DNA of 57,633 bases from Bacteroidales bacterium (GCA_017519865.1 JAFWRQ010000035.1:1-57633); one strand, 5' to 3'; counted from the first letter of the stretch, positions 42,035-54,543 are shown. Translations and numbers: made by a program. The notes: generated by a model from the letters alone, not told the origin.

Positions 42035-43353
42035 CGATTGAAGGATTATATCAGGAGTATAAGGCCTGCGGCTGTCGCGTTACGACAGACAGCAGGGCCA
42101 TTTCCGGGGGCGAGATGTTCATAGCCCTCAAGGGTGATAATTTCGACGGCAACGAGTATGCGCTGAAAGCGCTGGAGGCGGGCGCGGCGCGCGCCGTCGT
42201 GGACGACGGCAGCGCCGCGGCAGCCAGCGGCGATCCCCGCGTCATCGCCGTCCCCGACGGCTTCGACGCGCTGCGGTCGCTGGCGCGCCATCATCGCCGC
42301 AACTGTCTGGGAGACAATCATCTGACGGTTCTTGGCCTGACTGGCACCAACGGCAAGACCACCACCAAGGAACTGATCCGCGCCGTCCTTTCCGCCAAGT
42401 ACAGGGTGACCGCGACGGAGGGCAATCTCAACAATGACATTGGCGTTCCGCTTTCCCTGCTGAAGATAACTCCCGAGACGGAATTGGCCGTCATCGAGAT
42501 GGGTGCAAGCCATCCCGACGACATCAAGCATCTCGTCGACGTCTGCGAGCCCGACTGCGGCCTCATCACCAATGTGGGCAAGGCACACCTGCTGGGCTTC
42601 GGCAGCTTCGAGGGAGTAAAGCAGGCCAAGGGGCAGCTTTACGATTTCATCGCCGCCCACGGCGGGGAGGTGTTCGTCAACGTAGATGACGACAACCTCC
42701 GCGCAATGGCGGGGGAGCGCGCCGGCCTGTCCATCATCCCTTACGGGATGGACTACAACGGCGCAGAGGTCGTCCCGCCCACCCCTGAGCATCCCTTCCT
42801 TCGTATCCGCCTGGGTGACAGGGAGATAAATACCAGTCTCGTCGGTGCTTACAATGCAATGAACGTCCTGGCGGCGCTCTGTATCGGATGCCATTTCGAG
42901 GTGCCTTTCGACGACGCTGTCGCTGCGGTGGAGGCCTATACGCCTTCCAACAACCGCTCCCAGATGCAGAAGACCGAACGCAATACCCTCATTCTGGATG
43001 CCTACAACGCCAATCCTTCAAGTATGGGAGTAGCCCTGGACAGCTTCGCTTTGATGGAGGCGCCGCGCAAGGTCGCCCTGCTTGGCGACATGCGCGAACT
43101 CGGAAACAATTCCCTCCAGGAGCACGTCAAGGTGGTTGAAAAGATCGCCGCTTCGGATTTCGAGGCGTGCCTGGTGGGGGAGGAGTTCGGAAAGGCTCTG
43201 GAGGTCGCAGGCATGCCTGCGAATGTCCTCGGCCATTTCGCCAGCTCGGATGAGCTGGCCGGATGGCTGCAGGAACATCCGCTGGCCGGAGCCTGCGTAC
43301 TTGTCAAGGGTTCCCGCGGTATCCGTATGGAGAAGACGGTTCCAGCCTTGTAG
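42031..43353 (+). CDS. murF: UDP-N-acetylmuramoyl-tripeptide--D-alanyl-D-alanine ligase
   Basis: 440 residues; adds D-Ala-D-Ala to the peptidoglycan precursor in the cytosol. N-terminal motif [27 protein letters not shown] loop [28 protein letters not shown], and the C-terminal YNANPSSM. It is last in the rightward run tgt-lptG-dut-murF. Its 3' end overlaps the convergent PAP2 gene by 50 bases. Confidence 0.96.
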   Translation: MTIEGLYQEYKACGCRVTTDSRAISGGEMFIALKGDNFDGNEYALKALEAGAARAVVDDGSAAAASGDPRVIAVPDGFDALRSLARHHRRNCLGDNHLTVLGLTGTNGKTTTKELIRAVLSAKYRVTATEGNLNNDIGVPLSLLKITPETELAVIEMGASHPDDIKHLVDVCEPDCGLITNVGKAHLLGFGSFEGVKQAKGQLYDFIAAHGGEVFVNVDDDNLRAMAGERAGLSIIPYGMDYNGAEVVPPTPEHPFLRIRLGDREINTSLVGAYNAMNVLAALCIGCHFEVPFDDAVAAVEAYTPSNNRSQMQKTERNTLILDAYNANPSSMGVALDSFALMEAPRKVALLGDMRELGNNSLQEHVKVVEKIAASDFEACLVGEEFGKALEVAGMPANVLGHFASSDELAGWLQEHPLAGACVLVKGSRGIRMEKTVPAL

Positions 43354-43918
43354 CGAGTACGGTGAAGATGCGTGCTATACTGTAGCCGATGATGAATCCG
43401 GCTATCGCACCGACCACCACGTCCCCGAAATAATGCTTGCCCGCGAAGATACGGCTGAGACCTATCAGGGCCGCCCAAATGAATATGAACCACTGGTACG
43501 CTCCGTACCGGTGGTTTCTGTCTGCCTCAAGGCAGACGCTGGAGGCCGCCGCGAAGCCGAAGGCGTTGGCGGCGTGCCCCGAGAAAAAGCCGTAGTAGCC
43601 TGCACGGCCTTCAAGCACGTGCAGGCCATGCCTCAGCATGTCTGCATTGTAGCACGGTCGCAGGCGGCAGACGGAGTTTTTTACCAGATTCGCGAACTGG
43701 TCGCAGGCAACGACGGTAAGGACCATCGCCAGTACCGCCATCAAGCCTTTCTTCCATCCCATCCTCTTGATTACCAGGAAAATGACTGCAGCATATAACG
43801 GATACCAGGTTTCTTTCAGGGAGAAGAACTGCCAGAGGCAGTCTCCCGCTTCAAAATGGAGGCTGTTCAAGGTCAGCGTAATCCGCTGATCGAGGGCGTC
43901 GATGGCTTCCAGACTCAT
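43304..43918 (-). CDS. PAP2-family membrane phosphatase
   Basis: 204 residues, about five helices. The acid-phosphatase triad of motifs is complete: [20 protein letters not shown] and [15 protein letters not shown]. It probably dephosphorylates undecaprenyl diphosphate or phosphatidyl substrates at the outer face of the inner membrane. Start overlaps the obg stop (ATGA), so it is coupled to obg; the tail runs 50 bases into murF on the opposite strand. Confidence 0.9.
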   Translation of the reverse strand: MSLEAIDALDQRITLTLNSLHFEAGDCLWQFFSLKETWYPLYAAVIFLVIKRMGWKKGLMAVLAMVLTVVACDQFANLVKNSVCRLRPCYNADMLRHGLHVLEGRAGYYGFFSGHAANAFGFAAASSVCLEADRNHRYGAYQWFIFIWAALIGLSRIFAGKHYFGDVVVGAIAGFIIGYSIARIFTVLATRLEPSSPYGYRGNP

Positions 43919-44907
43919 TTCTGGAGGGTTTTCCAGAGGGTTTCCTTAAGTTCCTTGAGACCTTCCTGGGTCATTGAGGAGATGAATACATGCGGTATGT
44001 CGTCAGGAAGGGTGGGCTCGATCTCCTTCTCGATCTGGGGGTCGATGAGGTCGCACTTGGTTATGGCGAGCACCCTGTCCTTGACGAGCAGTTCGGGATT
44101 GTATTCCTCGAGTTCCTTGAGGAGGGTACTGTATCCTGCGGCGATGTCGTCCTCCTCGGCGGAGACCATGAACAGGAGTACGGAGTTGCGCTCGATGTGG
44201 CGCAGGAAGCGGATGCCTATGCCGCGGCCTTCGTGAGCGCCTTCGATGATGCCCGGGATGTCGGCCATTACGAACGAGCGGTCGTCGTAGTACTTGACAA
44301 TTCCCAGGTTGGGCTCCAGTGTGGTGAAGGCATAGTTGGCAATCTTCGGTTTTGCAGATGTGATGGTAGCCAGGAGGGTGGATTTGCCCGCATTCGGGAA
44401 TCCGACCAGTCCCACGTCAGCCAACAGCTTGAGTTCCAGTATGAACCATCCTTCGACCCCTTCCTCTCCGGGCTGCGCGAAGCGCGGCGTCTGGAGGGTC
44501 GGTGTCTTGAAATTGGTGTTGCCCAGGCCGCCGCGGCCGCCACGGCAGAGGATGCGCTCTTCGCCGGCCTCGACGAGCTCGAAGAGCTCCTCGCCGGTCT
44601 CGGCGTCCTTCGCCACGGTGCCGAGCGGGACATCGAGGTAGATGTCACCGCCGTTCTTGCCGTGGCGGTTGCCGCCCTCGCCCTTGCCGCCGTCCTCGGC
44701 CTTGACGTGCTTGCGGTACTTGAGGTGGATCAGGGTCCAGAACTGCGGGTTGGCGCGCAGGATGATGTGGCCGCCGCGGCCGCCGTCGCCGCCGTCAGGC
44801 CCGCCCTTCGGGATGTACTTTGCACGGTAAAGGTGGGTGGAGCCCGCGCCTCCGTGTCCGGACGCGCAGAATATCTTGACGTAGTCTATGAAGTTGCTCT
44901 CGGCCAT
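43915..44907 (-). CDS. obg: GTPase ObgE/CgtA
   Basis: 330 residues. Glycine-rich Obg fold (1-158: [19 protein letters not shown]) and the G domain: G1 [12 protein letters not shown]3 [10 protein letters not shown]4 TKCD. It lacks the OCT C-terminal domain found in some Gram-positives. It is a ribosome-assembly and stringent-response GTPase. Its promoter box is at 44930-44937, with an unusual tandem repeat array further upstream. Confidence 0.97.
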   Translation of the reverse strand: MAESNFIDYVKIFCASGHGGAGSTHLYRAKYIPKGGPDGGDGGRGGHIILRANPQFWTLIHLKYRKHVKAEDGGKGEGGNRHGKNGGDIYLDVPLGTVAKDAETGEELFELVEAGEERILCRGGRGGLGNTNFKTPTLQTPRFAQPGEEGVEGWFILELKLLADVGLVGFPNAGKSTLLATITSAKPKIANYAFTTLEPNLGIVKYYDDRSFVMADIPGIIEGAHEGRGIGIRFLRHIERNSVLLFMVSAEEDDIAAGYSTLLKELEEYNPELLVKDRVLAITKCDLIDPQIEKEIEPTLPDDIPHVFISSMTQEGLKELKETLWKTLQK

Positions 44908-44929
44908 GTCGTTATCATCTGATTCGCTG

Positions 44930-44937
44930 CAAAGTTA
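44930..44937 (-). promoter_or_regulatory. -7 box (TAACTTTG) for obg
   Basis: TAACTTTG on the minus strand, 22 bases before the obg ATG, 55 bases downstream (in the direction of transcription) of the tandem repeat array. Confidence 0.65.
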
Positions 44938-44992
44938 GCGATTATTTGCCGTTTCTCCGCAACTCTTCCGTCCAACTTCTCCTTTTCCCCTC

Positions 44993-45286
44993 CATCCTTC
45001 GCCTTTTTGCCGAAGGATGTGCCGCTTCCCCCAACATCCTTCGCCCTTTTGCCGAAGGATGTGCCGCTTCCCCCAACATCCTTCGCCCTTCTGCCGAAGG
45101 ATGTGCCGCTTCCCCTGACATCCTTCGCCTTTTTGCCGAAGGATGTGCCAGTTCCCCCGACATCCTTCGCCTTTTTGCCGAAGGATGTGCCGCTTTCCCC
45201 GACATCCTTCGCCCTTTTGCCGAAGGATGTGCCGCTTCCCCCAACATCCTTCGCCCATTTGCCGAAGGTTGCGGCCTTTTCGGCGT
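44993..45286. repeat. Seven tandem 42-bp units, each with a 9- to 10-bp inverted repeat
   Basis: Unit starts are 44993, 45035, 45077, 45119, 45161, 45203 and 45245, exactly 42 bases apart. Each contains CATCCTTCG ... CGAAGGATG able to form a hairpin with a 9-base loop, then a C-rich linker. The left arm is unchanged in all seven units and the right arm in the first six; differences fall in the loop and linker, and the seventh unit decays after its left arm. Since 42 is divisible by 3, frames stay open on both strands, but unit differences change amino acids in each frame I checked, so it is not obviously coding. It lies between the NlpC/P60 gene and the obg promoter. Confidence 0.9.
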
Positions 45287-45486
45287 AATCCTCTACCGGA
45301 GGTTGAGGGTTGAGAGGGAAAACGGGAAAAAAGGGGTTAACCCTCAACCGTGGGTGGAAGGTTGAGTGAGGGGGAACGGCGTGGAGGAACACGGAAACTG
45401 AGAGTCAGTAGACGTGAGAATCAAAGGGAGCGTAGGTCTACGGACGGGGGGGTGTATGGAAGCGGATGGCCAGCGGATGTTGAGGG
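45287..45486. other. Non-coding stretch with an 11-bp inverted repeat
   Basis: GGTTGAGGGTT (45301-45311) and AACCCTCAACC (45339-45349) are perfect inverted arms 27 bases apart. The rest is G-rich on the plus strand with a run of seven or more G near 45450. No gene, RNA or promoter was recognised here. Confidence 0.55.
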
Positions 45487-46563
45487 TCAGCGGACGCGGA
45501 GGCGGCGGCCGATATGCAGGATTGTTCTCCGGGTGATGCCGTTGAGTTCGCAGAGGCGGTCTATGGTGGTGCCGTAGGTCTTGGAGATCCTGTCGAGGGT
45601 ATCGCCGCTGCGGATGGTGTGATACTCGGCGCCAGCAGGGTCGGAGGCCGGTAATGCTGCGGACTGGGTTGAGGATTGGGCCGCAGACCGGGTTGAGGAT
45701 TGTGATGTGGACTGTGATGCGGACTGGGCAGCAGGTTTAGGCGCCGGTGCGGGAGCGGCAGGGGAACCGGCTGCCAGCGACGGCACCCGCACGCTGGAAG
45801 TGCTCTCGGAGAGAGCCTGCCACGTGCCGCCTGGGTTCAGGACGATCCGTCCTCCCAGGGCGGAGCCTTCGCCGGGTCCGGACAGCGTGCCGTCCGCGTT
45901 CTGGACGGCCCAGGTTCCGTCCCCGAACAGGACGAGCCGGCTGTCTGCCGTCCCGAGCGACAGCGTATCCTGTACCGGAAGGAATACATTGCCGTAAACT
46001 TCTTCGAAATCAATGGGTTCCGGCTCCGGAACCTCTATCTCGAAATCCGGGAGGATGCGTCTTGCCCCGAGGAATCTCGCTGCATAATACTCCTCCGTAA
46101 TGTGCGAAACCGTGATGCCTCCGTGGGTGGCGGCATGGATGAAAGTGAAATCCTGACCGTCCGGAGACATCTCGATGAATATGCCGACGTGGCCGACGGT
46201 TTTGCGGCTGGCCCTGGCGCCGAAAATGATTATGTCTCCTTTCTGCATGTCCGCATACGTGCCTTCGACTGCTCTGCCGTACTTTGCCTGGTCCCTGGAT
46301 GTATTCGGAAGCGTGTATCCCAGCTTGCGGTAAACATAGCAGGTAAAACCGGAGCAGTCGAAGGCCTTGGGGCCGCGGGCAGCGTACCTGTACGGGGTAC
46401 CGATATGACTGTAGGCCTCGTCAATGAGCAGGTCGGCGACCTGCGCGGCGCTGAGCGTGACGCTGTCGGCGGCCGCGTGCCCGGCCGCGACGGCGCACTG
46501 CGCGCCGCCCACCACCGCCGTGAATACGGTAATGATCAATATCTGGAGTTTCTTCGCTTGCAT
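45487..46563 (-). CDS. NlpC/P60 peptidoglycan hydrolase with C-terminal LysM
   Basis: 358 residues with signal peptide. The NlpC/P60 domain (about 45-165) has Cys in FDCSGFTCYVYRK and His in VGHVGIFIEM, with a further His in FIHAATHGG. A middle region (SRLVLFGDGTWAVQNADG) is followed by an Ala/Pro/Ser/Gln-rich linker (about 275-310) and a LysM repeat (YHTIRSGDTLDRISKTYGTTIDRLCELNG) that binds the glycan. It cuts peptide bonds in the cell wall from the periplasm. It stands alone leftward; the tandem repeat array lies downstream of it. Confidence 0.92.
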   Translation of the reverse strand: MQAKKLQILIITVFTAVVGGAQCAVAAGHAAADSVTLSAAQVADLLIDEAYSHIGTPYRYAARGPKAFDCSGFTCYVYRKLGYTLPNTSRDQAKYGRAVEGTYADMQKGDIIIFGARASRKTVGHVGIFIEMSPDGQDFTFIHAATHGGITVSHITEEYYAARFLGARRILPDFEIEVPEPEPIDFEEVYGNVFLPVQDTLSLGTADSRLVLFGDGTWAVQNADGTLSGPGEGSALGGRIVLNPGGTWQALSESTSSVRVPSLAAGSPAAPAPAPKPAAQSASQSTSQSSTRSAAQSSTQSAALPASDPAGAEYHTIRSGDTLDRISKTYGTTIDRLCELNGITRRTILHIGRRLRVR

Positions 46564-46614
46564 TCTCGATAATAATTGCTAAAATTACAAAATTTTTCGA
46601 TAACACTCTTAACA

Positions 46615-47388
46615 ATGAAGGATTATTTTGATTTCAAAGGCCAGGTCGCTCTCGTGACCGGCTGCTCCGGCGGCCTGGGAGTGCAGATGGCCAAAGCCCT
46701 TGCCAATCAGGGATGCAATATCGTCCCTGTCGCCCGTCGAATGGAGAAACTTGAAGAGGTGGCATCCGAACTCCGCTCCACTTATGGTGTCGAGGTTCTT
46801 CCCATCAAGTGCGACATTACTTCTACGGAACAGGTGGAAGCTGCTGTAAAGCAGGCACTTGCTCATTTCGGGCGCATAGATGTCGTCATAAACAATGCCG
46901 GCACTGGCGCCGTCGCGCCGGCCGAGGATATAACTGACGCCCAGTTCGAGAGCGAGATGCAGATCGACCTTTTCGGTACGTTCCGCGTCGCCCGTGCGGC
47001 CGCCAAGCTTGCGATGATTCCCGCGGGCTATGGCCGCGTGATCAACATCGCCTCGATGTACGGCCTTGTCGGAAACAAGATCGCCCCCGCGTCCCCGTAC
47101 CATGCTGCCAAGGGAGGCGTCGTCAACCTTACCCGCGCACTTGCCGCAGAGTGGGGCAAATACGGCATCACCGTGAACACCATCTGCCCGGGCTATTTCT
47201 ACACTCCTCTGACCAAGGAAACGCTTGATTCAGAGTTCTTCCAGAACTATGCGCACAGCGTTATCCCGATGGAGCGCTACGGCAATGAGGGCGAGCTCGA
47301 CTCCGCAGTCCTCTTCCTCGCGTCTCCGGCATCGACCTATGTCACCGGAATCGCGGTACCGGTCGACGGCGGCTACACCTGCGTCTAA
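46615..47388 (+). CDS. Short-chain dehydrogenase (gluconate 5-dehydrogenase-like)
   Basis: 257 residues, NAD(P)-dependent SDR. Cofactor loop TGCSGGLGVQMA, NNAGTG, catalytic Ser in INIASMYG, Tyr-x3-Lys in SPYHAAKGG, and CPGYFYTPLT. The N-terminal segment DYFDFKGQVALVTG and the overall pattern resemble gluconate 5-dehydrogenase/KduD enzymes that reduce sugar acids, but substrate is not certain. The ATG at 46615 is used rather than a longer frame from 46576. It ends at a strong terminator. Confidence 0.85.
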   Translation: MKDYFDFKGQVALVTGCSGGLGVQMAKALANQGCNIVPVARRMEKLEEVASELRSTYGVEVLPIKCDITSTEQVEAAVKQALAHFGRIDVVINNAGTGAVAPAEDITDAQFESEMQIDLFGTFRVARAAAKLAMIPAGYGRVINIASMYGLVGNKIAPASPYHAAKGGVVNLTRALAAEWGKYGITVNTICPGYFYTPLTKETLDSEFFQNYAHSVIPMERYGNEGELDSAVLFLASPASTYVTGIAVPVDGGYTCV

Positions 47389-47409
47389 CCTCATTCCAGA
47401 ATGCTTATC

Positions 47410-47441
47410 CGGAACGGCCTCACAGCCGTTCCGTTTTTTTT
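47410..47441 (+). terminator. Intrinsic terminator of the SDR gene
   Basis: CGGAACGGC (47410-47418) pairs with GCCGTTCCG (47425-47433) around CTCACA, followed by eight T. Confidence 0.92.
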
Positions 47442-47556
47442 GCCATAGAATGAACGTGGCGCACTCGCTGTTCATTCCGTGGCATCAATCCGTGTCAGAA
47501 CGGGCTGTTTTGAGCCACAGGATGAATGTCAGGGCTCTCCAGTCCATTCCGTGGCA
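47441..47556. repeat. Two related palindromic elements upstream of secA
   Basis: Element 1: TGCCATAGAATGAAC (47441-47455) against GTTCATTCCGTGGCA (47470-47484), a 15-base stem with two non-Watson-Crick positions. Element 2: GCCACAGGATGAATG (47514-47528) against CCATTCCGTGGC (47544-47555), less perfect. Both end in ATTCCGTGGCAT and start with GCCA, so they look like two copies of one mobile or regulatory palindrome. The region between them and the secA promoter holds nothing else that I can recognise. Confidence 0.6.
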
Positions 47557-47625
47557 TAAGACATGGAGGTCGGGGGGCTGACAGAATGGCAGTTGAGAAG
47601 AATGTTGGTAACTTCGGGCAATGAT

Positions 47626-47657
47626 TTTGTTAATATGGTAGAAAATGAGTAATTTTG
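47626..47657 (+). promoter_or_regulatory. Promoter of secA
   Basis: TTTG at 47626-47629, 20-base spacer, TAATTTTG at 47650-47657. It leaves a leader of about 90 bases before the ATG at 47752; a translation-control element for secretion stress could sit there but none is evident. Confidence 0.6.
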
Positions 47658-47751
47658 CATGAATATGGTTTATTCCGTGCTGCGGTGTGTGGAGAGAGGG
47701 GCTTCGAGGGCCGGAAGATTATTGTGAATCAGACTATAAGTATTAATAAAT

Positions 47752-51030
<3,279 letters not shown>

Positions 51031-51054
51031 CAGAATAATCAAGTAAAAACAGAT

Positions 51055-51501
51055 ATGGCTAAAACAATGGAACCTACAGTTAATGTAAACGAAGTCAGCA
51101 GGATCTCCACCGGCACCACTGTCAAAGGCGAGATCTCATCCTCCAACGACATCCGCATCGACGGCACATTCGAAGGCAAGATTTACTCCAAGGGCAGGGT
51201 AGTGGTCGGTGAGAAGGCCCTCATCAAGGGCGACATCGTCTGCTCCAACGTCGATTTCTGGGGCACCATGGAGGGCAACTTCTTCGTCAAGGACACCCTC
51301 TCCCTCAAGAGCTCATCCAAGGTTAAGGGAGACCTTCACATCAAGCGTCTGCAGGTCGAACTCGACGCCAAGTTCGACGGCACCTGCCAGATGATCAGCG
51401 AGGCCGATTTCGACCGCCTTGTCGGCGGCGCGGCCCCTGCGAAGCCGGCTGCAGCGCCGCAGGCGCCTTCCCAGCCCGCCGCACAGTCACAGAACAAATA
51501 A
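51055..51501 (+). CDS. Bactofilin (polymer-forming cytoskeletal protein)
   Basis: 148 residues. The bactofilin beta-helix core (about 16-110): STGTTVKGEISSSNDIRIDGTFEGKI, KGRVVVGEKALIKGDIVCSNVDFWGTMEG, followed by an Ala/Pro/Gln tail. Bactofilins polymerise without nucleotides and position cell-wall enzymes. It starts 24 nt after secA and precedes lemA by 19 nt. Confidence 0.93.
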   Translation: MAKTMEPTVNVNEVSRISTGTTVKGEISSSNDIRIDGTFEGKIYSKGRVVVGEKALIKGDIVCSNVDFWGTMEGNFFVKDTLSLKSSSKVKGDLHIKRLQVELDAKFDGTCQMISEADFDRLVGGAAPAKPAAAPQAPSQPAAQSQNK

Positions 51502-51520
51502 CCTATAATCATACGAAGCC

Positions 51521-52069
51521 ATGACACTCCTTATCATTCTTGCCATTGTCGCCCTTTTGGTGCTTTGGGTCATCGGTGTTCAGCGCAAGCTTGTCGAAAA
51601 GGACGAGCTCTGCAAGAATGCACTCAGCCAGATCGGTGTCCAGCAGGCCAGCCGCTGGGATGCCCTTACCGCCCTCGTCGAACTCGTCAAGTCCTATAAC
51701 GAGCACGAGTACAACACTTTGCGCGATGTCATCGCCCAGCGCAAGAATATCACCGGAGAAAGCACCGTCGCCGAGGCCCAGGCCCAGGAGCAGGCCCTCA
51801 CCGGTCTCGTACGCAACATCAACCTCGTCGCCGAGCGCTATCCCGAGCTCAAGGCGAACGAGAACTACGCCAAGGCCATGGACAGCGTCAACCTCTACGA
51901 GAACCAGGTACGTCTCAGCCGCATGACCTTCAACGACACCGTGACCAAGTACAACAAGGAGATCCGTCAGTTCCCGACCTCGCTCGTCGCCGGCGCCCTC
52001 GGCTTCAAGACCCGCGACTACCTCGACGAGGCGGTCGGCAAGTCGGAAATGCCTTCGATGAAGATCTGA
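51521..52069 (+). CDS. LemA family protein
   Basis: 182 residues: one N-terminal helix in the membrane (LLIILAIVALLVLWVIGV), then the helical LemA domain (QIGVQQASRWDALTALVELVKSY, INLVAERYPELKANENY, YNKEIRQFPTSLVAGALGF). The family is conserved but its role is unclear. Its stop overlaps the start of the DUF2207 gene (TGATG), a pairing I have often seen for LemA. Confidence 0.93.
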   Translation: MTLLIILAIVALLVLWVIGVQRKLVEKDELCKNALSQIGVQQASRWDALTALVELVKSYNEHEYNTLRDVIAQRKNITGESTVAEAQAQEQALTGLVRNINLVAERYPELKANENYAKAMDSVNLYENQVRLSRMTFNDTVTKYNKEIRQFPTSLVAGALGFKTRDYLDEAVGKSEMPSMKI

Positions 52070-53757
52070 TGAGACGTCTTTTCGCCTCCCTCATAGCAGC
52101 ATTGGCTTTCGCCAGTGCTGTTTTCGCTGTAGACTGGAGCGTACACGACATCAATGTCAATGTCCGCCTCTACCGTGACGGCAGCGCCATAGTCAGCGAG
52201 GTTTGGAACCTCACTGCCCAGGAGGGGACAGAAGTGTATGTAACCCGAACCAATCTCGGCGACATCGAGATCACGGACCTTTCGGTTTCGGACGAGACCG
52301 GCACGATGTACACCTTCGAGAACCGCTGGGACGTGGACCGCAGCCTGGCCCGCAAGGCGGGACGCTGCGGTTTCAACCGCGTCCCCGGAGGACTCGAGAT
52401 ATGCTGGGGCCTGGGTAGTTACGGTACCCACACCTACAGTGTCCGCTACCGTATGTCCAATGTAGTCAAGTCCTTGCGTGACTACGACATGCTGCATCTG
52501 CAACTCGTCAACGACGAGATGCCGTCGCCCCCGGAGCACGTCAAGGTGACGGTCGAGGCGCAGAATGCGCAGATCGACACCTCCTGGGTGCGCATCTGGG
52601 GCTATGGCTTCCACGGCGACGCCTCCTTCGAGGACGGCAAGGCTGTATATGAATCTACCGAGAAGTTCCGCTACGAGAGTTCCGTCATCGCGCTGATGCG
52701 CTTTGACAAGGGAGTCTTCGAGCCCAAGAGCGTCCAGGACAAGGATTTCCAGACCATCCTGGACCGCGCCATGGAGGGCTCGGACTATTATCGTGAGCCT
52801 GTGAAGAAGACCTGGCAGCAGAAACTTGCCGAACTGTTCTTCTCCCTGTTCGGAGTCTTCATCACCTTCTGCTTCATACTCCTTCCTTTCCTGCAGTTCC
52901 TCAACGGCAACAAGCTGTCGCGCCGTCAGAAGCGCAAGGTCCTCGGAGGTCCTGCGGACAAGGTCGCTTGGTGGCGCGACCTGCCTTTCCAAGGAGACAT
53001 CTACAAGACCGACTACATACTCGACCTGCTTGAGACCAAGCGCCAGAGCAACGGCGTTGCCTCCGCCATGATACTCCGGATGATCGAGAAGGGTTTCCTC
53101 CTCGTCTCCAAGGATGAGAAAGGCAAAGTAGAGATACGCTTCAACGAGGCACTTGACACCAAATTGCTGGACTCCAATGAACTCGGGCTCTATGACATGA
53201 TGAAGCAGGCCAGCGGCGCTGACCTTGTCCTCCAGGACAAGGAGTTCTCCCGCTGGTCGCAGCGCTCGCGCAGCCAGGATACCATCCGCCTCTGGGCGAA
53301 TGGCATCAACCTGGATGCGAGGCGCGGGCTCCGTGCGGACAACATCGTCAGCGGCAAGAAATTCTCCGAGAAAGGCAAGGTCGAGGCTCAGCACGTGATG
53401 GGCTTCAAGAACTTCCTCAACGACTTCACGCTCAGTTCGGAACGCGAGTCGGTCGAGGTCGGTCTATGGAAAGACTATCTCGTATACGCCGCGCTCTACG
53501 GCATAGCCGACAAGGTAGCCAAGGAACTCAAGGACATCGACCCGAAGGTCTTCGAACAGGTAATGGTATACGACTACACCATGTTCAATGACGTGGTCCG
53601 CATGACCAACAACCTCGGCCGTTCCATCACCAATGCACGATATGCTCCGCAGTCATACTCCGGGCCGCGCGGCGGCTTCGGAGGTTTCGGCGGCGGCACC
53701 TCCTTCGGTGGTGGCGGCGGCTTCTCCGGAGGAGGCCACGGCGGCGGAGTCCGTTAG
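52069..53757 (+). CDS. DUF2207 membrane protein with Gly-rich C-terminus
   Basis: 562 residues. Signal peptide (MRRLFASLIAALAFASAVFA), an extracytoplasmic beta domain (about 25-190: INVNVRLYRDGSAIVSEVWNL, TYSVRYRMSNVV), one membrane helix (about 262-282), a helical cytosolic region with GFLLVSKDEKGKVEIRF, and a tail of Gly, Phe and Ser (GGFGGFGGGTSFGGGGGFSG). This layout is that of YciQ/DUF2207 proteins encoded next to lemA; role unknown. Confidence 0.88.
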   Translation: MRRLFASLIAALAFASAVFAVDWSVHDINVNVRLYRDGSAIVSEVWNLTAQEGTEVYVTRTNLGDIEITDLSVSDETGTMYTFENRWDVDRSLARKAGRCGFNRVPGGLEICWGLGSYGTHTYSVRYRMSNVVKSLRDYDMLHLQLVNDEMPSPPEHVKVTVEAQNAQIDTSWVRIWGYGFHGDASFEDGKAVYESTEKFRYESSVIALMRFDKGVFEPKSVQDKDFQTILDRAMEGSDYYREPVKKTWQQKLAELFFSLFGVFITFCFILLPFLQFLNGNKLSRRQKRKVLGGPADKVAWWRDLPFQGDIYKTDYILDLLETKRQSNGVASAMILRMIEKGFLLVSKDEKGKVEIRFNEALDTKLLDSNELGLYDMMKQASGADLVLQDKEFSRWSQRSRSQDTIRLWANGINLDARRGLRADNIVSGKKFSEKGKVEAQHVMGFKNFLNDFTLSSERESVEVGLWKDYLVYAALYGIADKVAKELKDIDPKVFEQVMVYDYTMFNDVVRMTNNLGRSITNARYAPQSYSGPRGGFGGFGGGTSFGGGGGFSGGGHGGGVR

Positions 53758-53795
53758 TCCCGCTTCTCCCCGTAAAAGTGTATATCACTCGGAAT

Positions 53796-54488
53796 ATGAA
53801 ATCATTCAGCAGACTGCTCATACTGGTGGCGGCGATAGTTGCCGCCACCGTTGTCGGCTGCCGCGTGCAGAAGACCGTTGTCATCCTCGGCGACTCTTAT
53901 TCTACTTTCGAAGGGTATGTGCCTGAAGGCTTCGCCGTCTGGTACGACTCCAACGCAAAGGAAGAGAATGATGTCGATGAAGTCGGGCAGACGTGGTGGT
54001 TCAAGCTTTGCCGGCAGACCGGTCTTAAACTTTTGGGTAACAACAGCTACAGCGGTTCGACTGTCTGCAATACCGGCTATGACGGAGATGACTACTCCGA
54101 CAGATCGTTCATAACCCGCATGCCGCAAACACTTGGATATCAGGAGGAACATCCCGATATCATCCTGATCTTCGGTGGCACCAACGACTCTTGGGCAGAC
54201 GCTCCCCTCGGCTCCCTCAAGTTCGGGGGCTGGACCGAGGATGACCTCAAGCAGGCATTGCCGGCGTACTGCTACATGCTGGATTACTATAAAGTGAATG
54301 CTCCCGACACGCGTGTCATAAACATTGTGAACGACGGCCTCAAACCCGAGATCACGGATGGAATCATTGCTGCGGCAAAACACTACGGAATGGAGTATAT
54401 CCTTCTGGATGGCATAGACAAGGGCTGGGGTCACCCTACCATCAAGGGAATGCAGCAGATTTGCGATGCAGTCGCTGCGGCGCTCTGA
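53796..54488 (+). CDS. SGNH/GDSL hydrolase, lipoprotein
   Basis: 230 residues from the ATG at 53796 (MKSFSRLLILVAAIVAATVVGC, lipobox). SGNH blocks: VVILGDSYSTF (Ser), NNSYSGST (Gly/Asn), FGGTND (Asn) and GWGHPTIKG (His in the last block). It is likely an esterase or deacetylase acting on glycans at the cell surface. No related gene is adjacent. Confidence 0.85.
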   Translation: MKSFSRLLILVAAIVAATVVGCRVQKTVVILGDSYSTFEGYVPEGFAVWYDSNAKEENDVDEVGQTWWFKLCRQTGLKLLGNNSYSGSTVCNTGYDGDDYSDRSFITRMPQTLGYQEEHPDIILIFGGTNDSWADAPLGSLKFGGWTEDDLKQALPAYCYMLDYYKVNAPDTRVINIVNDGLKPEITDGIIAAAKHYGMEYILLDGIDKGWGHPTIKGMQQICDAVAAAL

Positions 54489-54490
54489 CC

Positions 54491-54521
54491 TTTGTTTTTC
54501 CGTTGAAAAGTACTATATTTG
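54491..54521 (+). promoter_or_regulatory. Promoter of the binding protein/phosphatase pair
   Basis: TTTG at 54491-54494, 19-base spacer, TATATTTG at 54514-54521, 22 bases before the ATG at 54544. Confidence 0.65.
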
Positions 54522-54543
54522 AAAATCTACCGAACCTTGCACG

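Noticed and set aside
43304-43353. Frameshift or mis-assembly at the murF/PAP2 overlap
   Set aside because: Both proteins have normal length and complete motifs; the overlap covers only non-catalytic C-termini.
44993-45286. CRISPR array
   Set aside because: The units are directly adjacent and the linkers are variants of one sequence, not unique spacers; no cas genes nearby.
44886-45392. Open frames on both strands through the 42-bp repeats, including a possible 168-residue repeat protein on the minus strand
   Set aside because: The period is a multiple of three so frames stay open automatically; unit differences are non-synonymous in the frames checked; the minus-strand frame would cover the obg promoter box and the obg start.
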